Below, piece by piece: positions 27,148 to 34,823 of a stretch of 64,000 nucleotides of DNA. This DNA comes from an uncultured Nioella sp. (GTDB taxonomy: Bacteria; Pseudomonadota; Alphaproteobacteria; Rhodobacterales; Rhodobacteraceae), in assembly GCA_947495575.1 (NCBI GenBank), contig CANLZL010000002.1:434001-498000 (forward strand), in the 5' to 3' direction. Numbering within the stretch: position 1 is the stretch's first letter; each line of letters opens with the position of its first letter. The notes under the pieces are model-generated. The model made no database searches and was not told the DNA's origin. It worked only from the letters and a program-made list of their open reading frames with translations. The position numbers were made by a program, and so were the translations under genes.

Positions 27148-28815
27148 ATGTATAAGTACACAGAATTTGACCGCGCCTTTCTGGCCGAACGCAACCGACA
27201 GTTCCGATCTCAGGTTGAGCGTCGCATCGACGGCAGCCTGACCGAAGATGAATTCAAGCCGCTTCGCTTGATGAACGGTCTCTATCTGCAACTTCACGCT
27301 TATATGCTGCGCGTCGCCATTCCTTACGGCACACTGAGCGGCGCTCAAATGGACCAACTGGCTCTGCTGGCCGAGAAGTGGGATAAGGGCTATGGCCATT
27401 TCACCACGCGTCAGAACATCCAGTATAACTGGCCAAAACTGCGCGATGTTCCGGATATGCTCGACGCGTTGGCTGAAGTTGGTCTGCACGCCATTCAGAC
27501 CTCCGGCAATACGATCCGTAATGTGACGGCTGACCATTTCGCCGGAGCTGCCGCCGATGAAGTAGCCGACCCGCGCCCAGTGGCCGAATTGCTGCGCCAA
27601 TGGTCCACTGACCACCCTGAGTTTCAGTTCATGCCGCGCAAATTCAAGATCGCCATCACCGGTGCCGAGAAGGACCGAGCCGTGATCAAGGCGCATGACA
27701 TTGGCCTGCGCATTGTAGAGCGCGACGGTGAACTGGGCTATGAAGTGTTGGTTGGTGGGGGCCTTGGCCGGACGCCAATGATCGGCAAAGTTCTGAACGA
27801 CTTTGTTCGCGCTGAAGAGCTGTTGCCGTACCTTGAGGCCACCGTCGCCGTTTGGAACATGATCGGCCGTCGTGACAACAAATATAAGGCCCGCATCAAG
27901 ATCCTCGTGCATGAATTTGGCCTGGAAAACCTGCGCGAAGAGGTTGCCAAGGAATTCGAACTGCGCAAGCCGCTGTTTGACGGTGATGCTGATATGCGCC
28001 TTCTGGCCAAAATCGCTGAGGATTTCAGCGCGCCGGAATTCGAAACGGCCTCAACCGCTGTCTATCAGACCGCCTATGACGCTGATCCGATCTTCCGCGC
28101 CTGGGCTGATACCAACCTGGCTGAGCATCGCGCGGATGGCTATTCCATCGTCACGATCTCGATCAAGAAACACGGCGACACACCCGGCGATGCCTCTGCC
28201 GATCAAATGCGCCTGATGGCGCAGATCGCGCGCGAGTTTGGTCATGATGAGCTGCGGATCAGCCATGAGCAAAACGTGATCCTGCCGCATGTCCATAAGC
28301 GTCATCTGCCCGAAATCCATGCGCGCCTGAAAGCCGCCGGTCTGGCGACTGCAAATATCGGCCTCATCTCCGATATCATCGCCTGCCCCGGTATGGATTA
28401 TTGCGCATTGGCGACCGCCCGTTCGATCCCGGTCGCACAAGAGATCGCCACCCGTTTCGATGAGCTGAAACTGGAACATGAAATCGGCGAGATGAAGATC
28501 AAAATCTCGGGTTGCATCAATGCCTGTGGACACCACCATGTTGGTCATATCGGCATTTTGGGTCTCGACCGCGCAGGTGTGGAAAACTACCAAATCACAC
28601 TTGGCGGTGACGGGTCTGAGGATGCCGTGATTGGCACCCGTACCGGCCCCGGCTTTTCTTACGATCAGATCGTTCCGGCAATTGAGACCATCATCCGCAC
28701 CTATCTCGATCTGCGTGAGGACGAAGGCGAGACTTTCCTGCAGGCCTATAAGCGTGTTGGCATCGAGCCCTTCAAAGCCGCTCTCTACCCCGAGGCAAAG
28801 TCCCGTGCCGCTTGA
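27148..28815 (+). CDS. cysI: Assimilatory sulfite reductase (nitrite/sulfite reductase hemoprotein)
   Basis: A 555-residue siroheme/[4Fe-4S] reductase that makes sulfide from sulfite in six-electron steps. The N-terminal half shows the ferredoxin-type nitrite/sulfite reductase repeat (GHFTTRQNIQYNWPKLRDVP). The cluster/siroheme cysteines are C413-x5-C419 (ACPGMDYC) and C456-x3-C460 (GCINACGHH). Electrons probably come from the ferredoxin-NADP reductase encoded at the operon end, since no CysJ flavoprotein is present. cysH overlaps by 11 nt. The family also includes nitrite reductases, but the operon partners (CysG, CysH) argue for sulfite. Confidence 0.95.
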   Translation: MYKYTEFDRAFLAERNRQFRSQVERRIDGSLTEDEFKPLRLMNGLYLQLHAYMLRVAIPYGTLSGAQMDQLALLAEKWDKGYGHFTTRQNIQYNWPKLRDVPDMLDALAEVGLHAIQTSGNTIRNVTADHFAGAAADEVADPRPVAELLRQWSTDHPEFQFMPRKFKIAITGAEKDRAVIKAHDIGLRIVERDGELGYEVLVGGGLGRTPMIGKVLNDFVRAEELLPYLEATVAVWNMIGRRDNKYKARIKILVHEFGLENLREEVAKEFELRKPLFDGDADMRLLAKIAEDFSAPEFETASTAVYQTAYDADPIFRAWADTNLAEHRADGYSIVTISIKKHGDTPGDASADQMRLMAQIAREFGHDELRISHEQNVILPHVHKRHLPEIHARLKAAGLATANIGLISDIIACPGMDYCALATARSIPVAQEIATRFDELKLEHEIGEMKIKISGCINACGHHHVGHIGILGLDRAGVENYQITLGGDGSEDAVIGTRTGPGFSYDQIVPAIETIIRTYLDLREDEGETFLQAYKRVGIEPFKAALYPEAKSRAA

Positions 28816-29554
28816 TAACAATCTCGGCCCGCTTTCCGAGTGGGTCGAGGCGCTCAATCAGCGTTACAAACATCATTCGGCCACGGCCGTCATGGAACGA
28901 GCGTTGTCCGACCCTGACTTGGGCCGGATCGCTTTGGTCAGCTCTTTCGGGGCGGAATCGGTCGTGCTGCTGCACATGGTTTCGGTTATCAAGAAGGACA
29001 CGCCCGTCCTGTTTGTGGACACTGAAATGCTGTTCCCGGAAACCCTTGGCTATCAGCAAGAGGTCAGCGAAAAGCTGGGCCTGACCGATGTGCGCACCAT
29101 TCACGCCTCCAAGATCGCGATTATCACTGGCGACCGCGACGGAACGCTTCATAAACAAAGCACCGATGCCTGCTGCGACCTGCGCAAGGTTCAACCGATG
29201 GAGGCAGCGCTTGCCCCGTTCGACAGCTGGATCACTGGCCGCAAGCGCTTTCAGGCGGGCACCCGCGCCGCGCTCGAATTTTTTGAGCAGGAAGGCGATA
29301 TTCGCATCAAGATCAATCCCTTGGCGCATTGGGCGCCCGAGGATGTTCAGGACTACATGATCAACAATAACCTGCCGCGTCATCCTCTGGTGGCCAAGGG
29401 CTATCCCTCGATTGGCTGTGCGCCCTGCACCAGCCCCGTCAAACCCGGCGAAGACCCCCGTGCGGGCCGCTGGCGCAACGAAGACAAAGAGGAATGCGGC
29501 ATTCACTTCATTGACGGACGCATCGTGCGCGGCCCGATCAAAGACGCTTCGTAA
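28805..29554 (+). CDS. cysH: Assimilatory adenylyl-sulfate (APS) reductase
   Basis: A 249-residue PAPS/APS reductase family enzyme that reduces activated sulfate to sulfite. It carries the [4Fe-4S] ligands that mark the APS-using type: Cys123-Cys124 in DACCDLRK and C205/C208 in GCAPCTSPV; the catalytic Cys is in EECGIHF near the C-terminus. The pyrophosphate-type loop VSSFGAESVVLLH is at about residues 45-57. The start is taken as the GTG at 28805, inside the end of cysI, because upstream in-frame codons do not match the family. ATP sulfurylase is not in this operon. Confidence 0.93.
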   Translation: MPLDNNLGPLSEWVEALNQRYKHHSATAVMERALSDPDLGRIALVSSFGAESVVLLHMVSVIKKDTPVLFVDTEMLFPETLGYQQEVSEKLGLTDVRTIHASKIAIITGDRDGTLHKQSTDACCDLRKVQPMEAALAPFDSWITGRKRFQAGTRAALEFFEQEGDIRIKINPLAHWAPEDVQDYMINNNLPRHPLVAKGYPSIGCAPCTSPVKPGEDPRAGRWRNEDKEECGIHFIDGRIVRGPIKDAS

Positions 29555-29564
29555 GGATAGGCTT

Positions 29565-29975
29565 ATGACCGAGACACTCACAGCAGATGCGGAAAACGTC
29601 ATCGTCACAGATAACGGTTTCCGCGCACCCGGGTCCGATGCGGATCAGGCCGGGTCAACCATCGACCTCTCCCCCGATGCTGACCTTGCAGGACTGGCTG
29701 ATCAGCTTTCAGAGTTGACCCTGATCCGTATCGGATTCCCGTCCTTTGCCGATGGACGTGGCTTCACCCTGGCCCGCCGGTTGCGCCAGATGGGCTATAC
29801 CGGCCACCTGCGCGCGCATGGCCATGTGTTGGCCGATCAATACGCTATGGCACGCCGTTCGGGCTTTGATGACGTTGAAATTGACGCAAGTCTGGCCGCC
29901 CGCCAACCCGAATCCCAATGGCTCGATCGGGCCAATTGGCAAGACCATGACCACCGGTCGCGGCTAAAGGGCTGA
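29565..29975 (+). CDS. DUF934 protein of the sulfite operon
   Basis: A 136-residue DUF934 protein, a family that sits next to cysH/cysI in proteobacteria and is annotated at times as an oxidoreductase, without demonstrated activity. The conserved part is IRIGFPSFADGRGFTLARRL followed by GYTGHLRAHGHVLADQYAM and the FDDVEIDASLAAR region. The N-terminal 35 residues are acidic and poorly conserved. It lies 10 bp after cysH, inside the same transcript. A role in sulfate reduction is inferred from its constant context. Confidence 0.9.
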   Translation: MTETLTADAENVIVTDNGFRAPGSDADQAGSTIDLSPDADLAGLADQLSELTLIRIGFPSFADGRGFTLARRLRQMGYTGHLRAHGHVLADQYAMARRSGFDDVEIDASLAARQPESQWLDRANWQDHDHRSRLKG

Positions 29976-30016
29976 GTTTCCCCTTTTCCTGACCCAGATC
30001 AAAGATTATGAAGCGA

Positions 30017-30033
30017 GCCGGCCCTATGCCGGC
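30017..30033 (+). promoter_or_regulatory. Hairpin GCCGGC-N5-GCCGGC between DUF934 and fpr
   Basis: Two copies of the self-complementary GCCGGC (30017-30022 and 30028-30033) form a short stem 14 bp before the fpr start. It may tune read-through or translation of the last operon gene. Weak evidence. Confidence 0.3.
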
Positions 30034-30047
30034 CTTGGATGATTGAA

Positions 30048-30896
30048 ATGACCGAGCAAACCCCCGTGACCGAAGCAAAAGCTGTCAAAGTACCCACCCT
30101 GCCCGATGCGCAGACCGTGACCGAGGTGAAGCACTACACCGACCGTCTGTTCTCGTTCCGCGTAACGCGTCCGGCCTCCTTGCGGTTCCGCTCGGGCGAG
30201 TTCGTGATGATCGGTTTGATGAATGACCCCGATCCGAAAACCGGCAAGGTCAAACCGCTGCTGCGTGCCTATTCCATTGCCTCACCATCCTGGGATGAGG
30301 AGCTGGAATTTTACTCGATCAAAGTACCTGATGGTCCGCTGACTTCTCGCCTGCAGCACATCAAAGTGGGTGACGAGATCATCCTGCGGCCAAAACCTGT
30401 GGGAACGCTGGTCCATGACGCTCTGTTGCCCGGCAAACGCCTTTGGTTCTTTGCCACTGGAACCGGATTCGCGCCCTTTGCTTCCCTCCTGCGTGAACCG
30501 CAGACATATGAAGATTACGATGAGGTCATCATCACGCATACCTGCCGCGAAGTGGGTGAACTGACCTATGGCCGCGATCTGATTGAAAGCCTGAAAGAGG
30601 ATGAGCTTCTGAACGAGGTCATTGGCGAGGGCTTTTGGAAGAAGATCAAATACTACCCCACCACCACCCGCGAAGAGAGCCCCAAGATGGGCCGTATCAC
30701 CGACCTGATGCGCTCGGGCGAGGCCTTTGCCGATCTGGGTGTGGAGCCCCTGAACCCTAAGACCGACCGCGCCATGATCTGCGGCAACCTCGCCTTCAAC
30801 CTTGAACTGAAGGATATGTTCGAGGAATACGGGCTTGAAGAAGGTGCCAATTCAAAGCCTGCCCACTATGTGGTCGAAAAAGCCTTCCTCGACTGA
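30048..30896 (+). CDS. fpr: Ferredoxin/flavodoxin-NADP+ reductase
   Basis: A 282-residue FNR of the bacterial Fpr type: FAD-binding barrel with LLRAYSIASPSWDEELEFYS (R-x-Y-S motif), the pyrophosphate-binding PDGPLTSRLQHIKVGDEI, then the NADP domain with FFATGTGFAPFASLLRE and MICGNLAFNLELKDMFEEYG. It transfers electrons from NADPH to ferredoxin, here most likely for sulfite reductase. I favour the ATG at 30048; one at 30039 would add three residues. It closes the sulfite operon, and a bidirectional terminator follows. Confidence 0.95.
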   Translation: MTEQTPVTEAKAVKVPTLPDAQTVTEVKHYTDRLFSFRVTRPASLRFRSGEFVMIGLMNDPDPKTGKVKPLLRAYSIASPSWDEELEFYSIKVPDGPLTSRLQHIKVGDEIILRPKPVGTLVHDALLPGKRLWFFATGTGFAPFASLLREPQTYEDYDEVIITHTCREVGELTYGRDLIESLKEDELLNEVIGEGFWKKIKYYPTTTREESPKMGRITDLMRSGEAFADLGVEPLNPKTDRAMICGNLAFNLELKDMFEEYGLEEGANSKPAHYVVEKAFLD

Positions 30897-30918
30897 GGGC
30901 TGTACATCACAGAATAGG

Positions 30919-30946
30919 AAGGCCACCTTCGCGGGTGGCCTTTTCA
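30919..30946. terminator. Bidirectional terminator between fpr and the MDR oxidoreductase
   Basis: Perfect 9-bp inverted repeat AAGGCCACC (30919-30927) / GGTGGCCTT (30934-30942), 6-nt loop, TTTTC on the plus strand. It ends the sulfite operon and, from the other side, the convergent oxidoreductase gene. Confidence 0.85.
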
Positions 30947-30948
30947 TT

Positions 30949-31965
30949 TCAGAACCCTTCCAGCACGATCTTGCCCTTGGCTTTGCCGGATTCGATCAGT
31001 TTATGTGCCTTGGTCAGCGTCGCGGCGTCGATTTTTCCAAGAGTTCCTGTAACCGTGGATTTGATCTTGCCGGCATCCACCAGTGCCGCCATCTCAGTTA
31101 GAATTTCTCCCTGTCGCGCCATATCGGTCGTGCCAAAGATTGGTCGGGTAAACATCAATTCCCAATGGGCTGATACCGCTTTGATCTTGAATGGCATTAT
31201 GTTCATCCCGCCCTCAGGATCGTCAATCAGGCCAAACCGCCCCTGCGGCGCAATCAATTCCGCGATCTGTTCGACATAGTTCTGGGTCTGATTGGTCGAA
31301 AACACGAACCCCGGTGCATCCAGGCCCATTTTTGTGAATTGAGCAGGCAAAGGTTTGGAATGATCCACGACGTGATGCGCCCCAAGCGCACGGACCCAGT
31401 CTTGCGTTTCTGACCGTGAAGCCGTTGCAATCACTGTGAAATCGGTCATTGCGCGCAAGATTTGGATGGCGATCGAACCAACACCACCTGCCCCGCCGAT
31501 GATCAGAATCGACGGCGTCACGCCTGGAACAGGATCGGTCACGCGAAGGCGATCAAACAACATCTCCCAAGCCGTCAAAGTGGTTAACGGCAATGCCGCC
31601 GCCTCTGCATCCGATAAGCTTTCCGGTTTCCGCCCGACAATCCGTTCATCGACCAGATGATACTCGGCATTTGTGCCCCGGCGGTTGATGGCGCCGGCAT
31701 ACCAAACATGATCGCCAGGCTGGAACAATGTCACGGCCTCACCGACCTCCACCACTTCGCCCACCGCGTCATAGCCAAGGATACCCATGTCTGTTTCAAT
31801 GGTTGGCCGCCCGCCTCTGACTTTCGTATCAACGGGGTTCACCGATACGGACCGGACCTTGACCAGAAGGTCATGGCCAGCCGCGGAAGGTATTGAAATT
31901 TCTATATCTTTCAGTGCACCCGCCCCATCAAGCGGGCCCGGAGTGGTGTAACAAACGGCTTTCAC
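30949..31965 (-). CDS. MDR-family zinc-type/quinone oxidoreductase
   Basis: A 338-residue medium-chain dehydrogenase/reductase. N-terminal GroES-like domain (VNPVDTKVRGG, ILGYDAVGEVVEVGEAVTLF, then GDHVWYAG) and a C-terminal NAD(P)-binding domain with SILIIGGAGGVGSIAIQILR. The Cys/His zinc ligands of true alcohol dehydrogenases are not evident, so a quinone- or enone-reductase activity is more likely. The GTG at 31965 has AAGGAGA 8 nt upstream and gives the family start VKAVCYTTPG. Divergent from an HxlR regulator, the classic arrangement of redox-controlled quinone reductases. Confidence 0.9.
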   Translation of the reverse strand: MKAVCYTTPGPLDGAGALKDIEISIPSAAGHDLLVKVRSVSVNPVDTKVRGGRPTIETDMGILGYDAVGEVVEVGEAVTLFQPGDHVWYAGAINRRGTNAEYHLVDERIVGRKPESLSDAEAAALPLTTLTAWEMLFDRLRVTDPVPGVTPSILIIGGAGGVGSIAIQILRAMTDFTVIATASRSETQDWVRALGAHHVVDHSKPLPAQFTKMGLDAPGFVFSTNQTQNYVEQIAELIAPQGRFGLIDDPEGGMNIMPFKIKAVSAHWELMFTRPIFGTTDMARQGEILTEMAALVDAGKIKSTVTGTLGKIDAATLTKAHKLIESGKAKGKIVLEGF

Positions 31966-32044
31966 GCGGAGATCTCCTTGATTGAACTTGCGCAATACTT
32001 ATTTTAAGGGGCATTCAATGTCATACCCACATCGTCGACCCATA

Positions 32045-32060
32045 GTATCAAAAAGGATAC
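32045..32060. promoter_or_regulatory. Inverted repeat GTATC-N6-GATAC before hxlR
   Basis: GTATC (32045-32049) and GATAC (32056-32060) form a palindrome that overlaps the AAAAGGAT ribosome binding site of the HxlR gene and lies in the 99-bp divergent region. HxlR proteins bind short palindromes of this kind; autoregulation is inferred. Confidence 0.4.
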
Positions 32061-32064
32061 CGCA

Positions 32065-32424
32065 TTGGCCAAAGTGAAACATCCCCGATTTGATTGCTCA
32101 CCCGGTTGCCCGGTCGAGGCCGCGGTCAGCCTGATCGGTGGCAAATGGAAATGTGTGATCCTTTGGCATTTATTGAGCGAGGGAACCCTACGCTTTAGCG
32201 ACATCGGGCGTCGTGTGGAAAACGCCACTTCGCGGACTTTGACAAAGCAATTGCGCGAGTTGGAAGCTGATGGATTGGTCCACCGTGAGGTTTATCCGCA
32301 GGTGCCGCCAAAGGTCGAATACAGCCTGACCGAGATGGGTCAGGGGTTAGGGCCAATTCTTGTCGCGCTGCGTGACTGGGGTGATCAGAATATTGACCTG
32401 TTCAACGCATCAAATGTTGCCTGA
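32065..32424 (+). CDS. HxlR-family transcriptional regulator
   Basis: A 119-residue HxlR-type winged helix protein. The conserved N-terminal Cys pair region FDCSPGCPVEAAVSLIGGKW carries the redox-sensing Cys used by YodB/HypR/QorR, followed by KCVILWHLLSEGTLRFSDI and the wing VPPKVEYSLTEMG. It likely senses quinones, aldehydes or hypochlorite and controls the divergent MDR oxidoreductase. The start is TTG at 32065 with AAAAGGAT upstream. No in-frame ATG near the start fits. Confidence 0.9.
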   Translation: MAKVKHPRFDCSPGCPVEAAVSLIGGKWKCVILWHLLSEGTLRFSDIGRRVENATSRTLTKQLRELEADGLVHREVYPQVPPKVEYSLTEMGQGLGPILVALRDWGDQNIDLFNASNVA

Positions 32425-32442
32425 CCTGCCCTGGCGAACAAC

Positions 32443-32473
32443 GAAAAAGGCGCGCCACAGATGGGCGCGCCTA
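32443..32473 (-). terminator. Rho-independent terminator after infC
   Basis: Perfect 9-bp stem AGGCGCGCC (32448-32456) / GGCGCGCCT (32464-32472), 7-nt loop. On the minus strand the stem is followed by TTTTT, as expected for infC. Confidence 0.85.
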
Positions 32474-32498
32474 TAGTTCATAAAATCGTGAAAAAGCC

Positions 32499-33041
32499 TT
32501 ATTTCAAAGGCCCGATCATCATGACCATCTGGCGGCCTTCCATCTTGGGCATGTTTTCAACCTTGCCCAACTCTTTGGTATCCTCGGCCACTCTTTCCAA
32601 CAGCTCACGACCCAGATTCTGGTGTGCCATTTCGCGACCACGGAAGCGCAAGGTAACTTTCACCTTGTCGCCCTTTTCCAGAAACTTCACCACGTTGCGC
32701 ATTTTGACTTCGTAGTCATGCGTATCGGTGTTGGGGCGGAATTTCACCTCTTTCACCTGAATCGTAGTTTGTTTCTTCCGCGCCTCGGATTCCCGCTTCT
32801 GCTGTTCGTATTTGAACTTGCCGAAATCCATGATCTTGCACACAGGCGGTGCAGCATTGGGCGAGATCTCTACCAGATCAAGACCAACCTGCGCTGCCAT
32901 TTCCATGGCACGTGTCGGCGTCACAACGCCAACATTTTCGCCTTCGGCACCAATCAATCGAATTTCGGGGGACCGGATACGTTCATTGACGCGGGGGCCG
33001 GTATCGCGCTGCGGGGGCGCGTTATGGGGTCTGCGGGCTAT
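32499..33041 (-). CDS. infC: Translation initiation factor IF-3 (AUA start codon)
   Basis: A 180-residue IF-3, which binds the 30S subunit and proofreads start-codon selection. The N-domain runs through [20 protein letters not shown] and [20 protein letters not shown], the linker is [17 protein letters not shown], and the C-domain has [20 protein letters not shown]. No ATG, GTG or TTG fits the N-terminus: the homologous protein begins [18 protein letters not shown], preceded in frame by CCA and a TAA stop. The start must be ATA at 33039-33041, with AAGGATT 9 nt upstream. Near-cognate starts (AUU in E. coli) allow IF-3 to repress its own translation. A TTG at 32957 would delete the first 28 residues and is rejected. 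Confidence 0.93.
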   Translation of the reverse strand: MARRPHNAPPQRDTGPRVNERIRSPEIRLIGAEGENVGVVTPTRAMEMAAQVGLDLVEISPNAAPPVCKIMDFGKFKYEQQKRESEARKKQTTIQVKEVKFRPNTDTHDYEVKMRNVVKFLEKGDKVKVTLRFRGREMAHQNLGRELLERVAEDTKELGKVENMPKMEGRQMVMMIGPLK

Positions 33042-33228
33042 TGGTTAAATCCTTCTATGGCCACGAGAGTTATTTGGACCGCGAAGGTAACGCCGCTAGA
33101 GCGCAGGTTCAAGGCCAATCCCGGCCAAATGCCGCATGTTTTCAAGGCAACGCGCCAATCGGATTGCGCTTTGTTGATCGGAGGCGTAAGTCATCGGTCG
33201 AATGTTCTGCCAAGAGGTAATTTGAACC

Positions 33229-33900
33229 ATGTCGCGCTCATTGATTATTATCGTTGCCCTCGCTGCCATCGGGGCGGTCGGGTATTTCCTAAGCCCCTAT
33301 AGCTCGCAAGACGCGATGCAGGAAACCGAAGAGGTGATGGAAGAAGCCACCGAATCCATGGATGAGGCTGAAGACGCCGCTGAAACCGTTGAAGAGATGG
33401 TGGAAGAAGTTGTTGAAGAAGCAACCGACGCCGTCGAAGAAGTGGTCGAGGAAGTCACCGAAGCCGCTGAAGAAATGGCTGAAGAGGCCGAGGCCGCTGT
33501 AGAAGACGCTGTAGAAAGTGTGATGGAAGGCACCGGCGACATGGCCGAAGAGGCCGCTGAAGTTGTCGAAACTGTCACAGACGCCGTCACAGATGAGGCC
33601 GCCGAAGTAGTCGAAAGCGTTACAGATGCTGTGACCGAGGAAGTGTCCGACGTTGTGGAAGCTGTGACAGGCACCACTGAGGATGCGGTTGAAGGCGCTG
33701 CCGATGCAATGGTTGCCGAAACGGCAGACCCTCTGACCGTTGATGGGTTTGATGCCGACGCCGCATTGGCGGTTGTTGGTCAATCCGACCTGAGCACGGT
33801 CAGTCAGGTTGCCCTGTCGGCAGCCATCGAACAGGCGCGGAACGATCCTGCTCTTGTCGCTGAAGTTGTTGCACGTCTGCGCACCGCTTTGGGCCTCTGA
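33229..33900 (+). CDS. Membrane-anchored acidic repeat protein of unknown function
   Basis: A 223-residue protein. Residues 4-22 form a single hydrophobic N-terminal segment (signal anchor or uncleaved signal). Residues 27-150 are very rich in Glu, Ala, Val, Asp and Thr, with almost no basic residue, in amphipathic hendecad-like repeats (TDAVEEVVEEVTEAAEEMA) and then 15-residue copies (AAEVVETVTDAVTDE, AAEVVESVTDAVTEE). Residues 165-223 form a separate small helical domain (FDADAALAVVGQSDLSTVSQ, then LVAEVVARLRTAL). The likely picture is a periplasmic helical stalk with a terminal domain. I know no named family. Divergent from infC; a terminator follows. AAGAGGTAA precedes the ATG. Confidence 0.8.
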   Translation: MSRSLIIIVALAAIGAVGYFLSPYSSQDAMQETEEVMEEATESMDEAEDAAETVEEMVEEVVEEATDAVEEVVEEVTEAAEEMAEEAEAAVEDAVESVMEGTGDMAEEAAEVVETVTDAVTDEAAEVVESVTDAVTEEVSDVVEAVTGTTEDAVEGAADAMVAETADPLTVDGFDADAALAVVGQSDLSTVSQVALSAAIEQARNDPALVAEVVARLRTALGL

Positions 33901-33926
33901 CCCCACAACAATGATTTAACAATGAA

Positions 33927-33960
33927 GGCCCGCCCGACTTTTGTTGTGGCGGGTCTTTTC
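33927..33960 (+). terminator. Terminator after the acidic repeat protein gene
   Basis: GGCCCGCC (33927-33934) pairs with GGCGGGTC (33948-33955, one G-U), followed by TTTTC. An alternative pairing CCACAACA / TGTTGTGG overlaps it. Confidence 0.7.
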
Positions 33961-34075
33961 TTGCGGTGCTGCATTGCCAAAATTTCCGAAAGGCAACGGA
34001 TCGCCCCCGCCCTTGCGGCATTCCTTCGCCTTCCACTGGGAATGGGTCGGAAACAAACTTGCCCGAACCGACATC

Positions 34076-34093
34076 GCGACGCAGTCTTGTCGC
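34076..34093. promoter_or_regulatory. Inverted repeat GCGAC-N8-GTCGC upstream of tupB
   Basis: GCGAC (34076-34080) and GTCGC (34089-34093) lie 22 bp before the tupB ATG. A metal-oxyanion-responsive operator is possible, but the sequence does not match the ModE consensus. Low confidence. Confidence 0.3.
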
Positions 34094-34115
34094 ATATTGA
34101 CCGGGACACCTGCCC

Positions 34116-34823
34116 ATGCCCACTTTGACAGACAGCTTTCTAACCGCGGTTGGCCTTGTGCTTAGCGCTGATGCCGATTTGATCGAGATCGTAGGCTTGT
34201 CTTTGCGAGTCTCGCTCACGGCGGTCGTGCTGGCGGCATTGATCGGTTTGCCCCTTGGGGCCGCCCTTGCCGTCTTTCGATTTCGCGGGCGAAGTGCGCT
34301 GGTGGTGCTGGTCAACGCACTGATGGGTCTGCCGCCTGTAGTTGTCGGCCTTGTTGTGTATCTGGCCTTTTCTGCCTCTGGCCCATTCGGGGTCTTTGGC
34401 CTGCTATACACACCAACCGCGATGATCATCGCCCAAACTGTTCTTGTTTTTCCGATCATTGCGGCCCTCACCCGCGCGACCTTGTCCGACCTTCTTCAGG
34501 AATATGACGAGACGCTCCGGATACTGGGCGCGAACCGGGTCGATGTAATCGCCACCCTGCTTTGGGATGGCCGGTTCACATTGGCCACTGCTCTATTGGC
34601 GGGTTTGGGCCGGGCCTTGGCTGAAGTGGGCGCTGTCATGCTGGTCGGCGGGAACATCGACCACGTCACTCGTGTGATGACCACCGCCATCGCTTTGGAA
34701 ACCTCGCGTGGCGCGTTGCCTTTGGCGCTTGGGCTTGGTTTGGTTTTGCTGCTGCTGACATTGGTTTTGAATGCTGTCGTCCTTGGGTTGCGCGCCCGGT
34801 TGGAGGAACACGCCCATGGCTAA
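34116..34823 (+). CDS. tupB: Tungstate ABC transporter permease TupB
   Basis: A 235-residue inner-membrane permease with five to six hydrophobic segments and the EAA-type cytoplasmic loop (EYDETLRILGANRVDVIATL). The segment GLPPVVVGLVVYLAFSASGP is typical of TupB/ModB-related permeases, and LAEVGAVMLVGGNIDHVTRV is conserved in tungstate systems. It would form the channel of TupBC. The ATP-binding gene overlaps its end by 8 nt and the binding protein gene follows, giving the order tupB-tupC-tupA. Molybdate is an alternative substrate, less likely given the TupA motif. Confidence 0.92.
   Translation: MPTLTDSFLTAVGLVLSADADLIEIVGLSLRVSLTAVVLAALIGLPLGAALAVFRFRGRSALVVLVNALMGLPPVVVGLVVYLAFSASGPFGVFGLLYTPTAMIIAQTVLVFPIIAALTRATLSDLLQEYDETLRILGANRVDVIATLLWDGRFTLATALLAGLGRALAEVGAVMLVGGNIDHVTRVMTTAIALETSRGALPLALGLGLVLLLLTLVLNAVVLGLRARLEEHAHG

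Noticed and set aside
26887-27912. A 341-codon minus-strand frame opposite DUF2849 and cysI
   Set aside because: Antisense shadow of a clear sulfite reductase gene; no ribosome binding site or family match.
32499-32957. infC starting at TTG 32957
   Set aside because: It would remove conserved N-domain residues [15 protein letters not shown] that are encoded in frame upstream.
33360-33700. Repeated DNA in the acidic protein gene considered as CRISPR or minisatellite
   Set aside because: The repeats are protein-level (11 and 15 residues), vary at DNA level, and lie in one open frame with a good start. There are no constant repeats with unique spacers.
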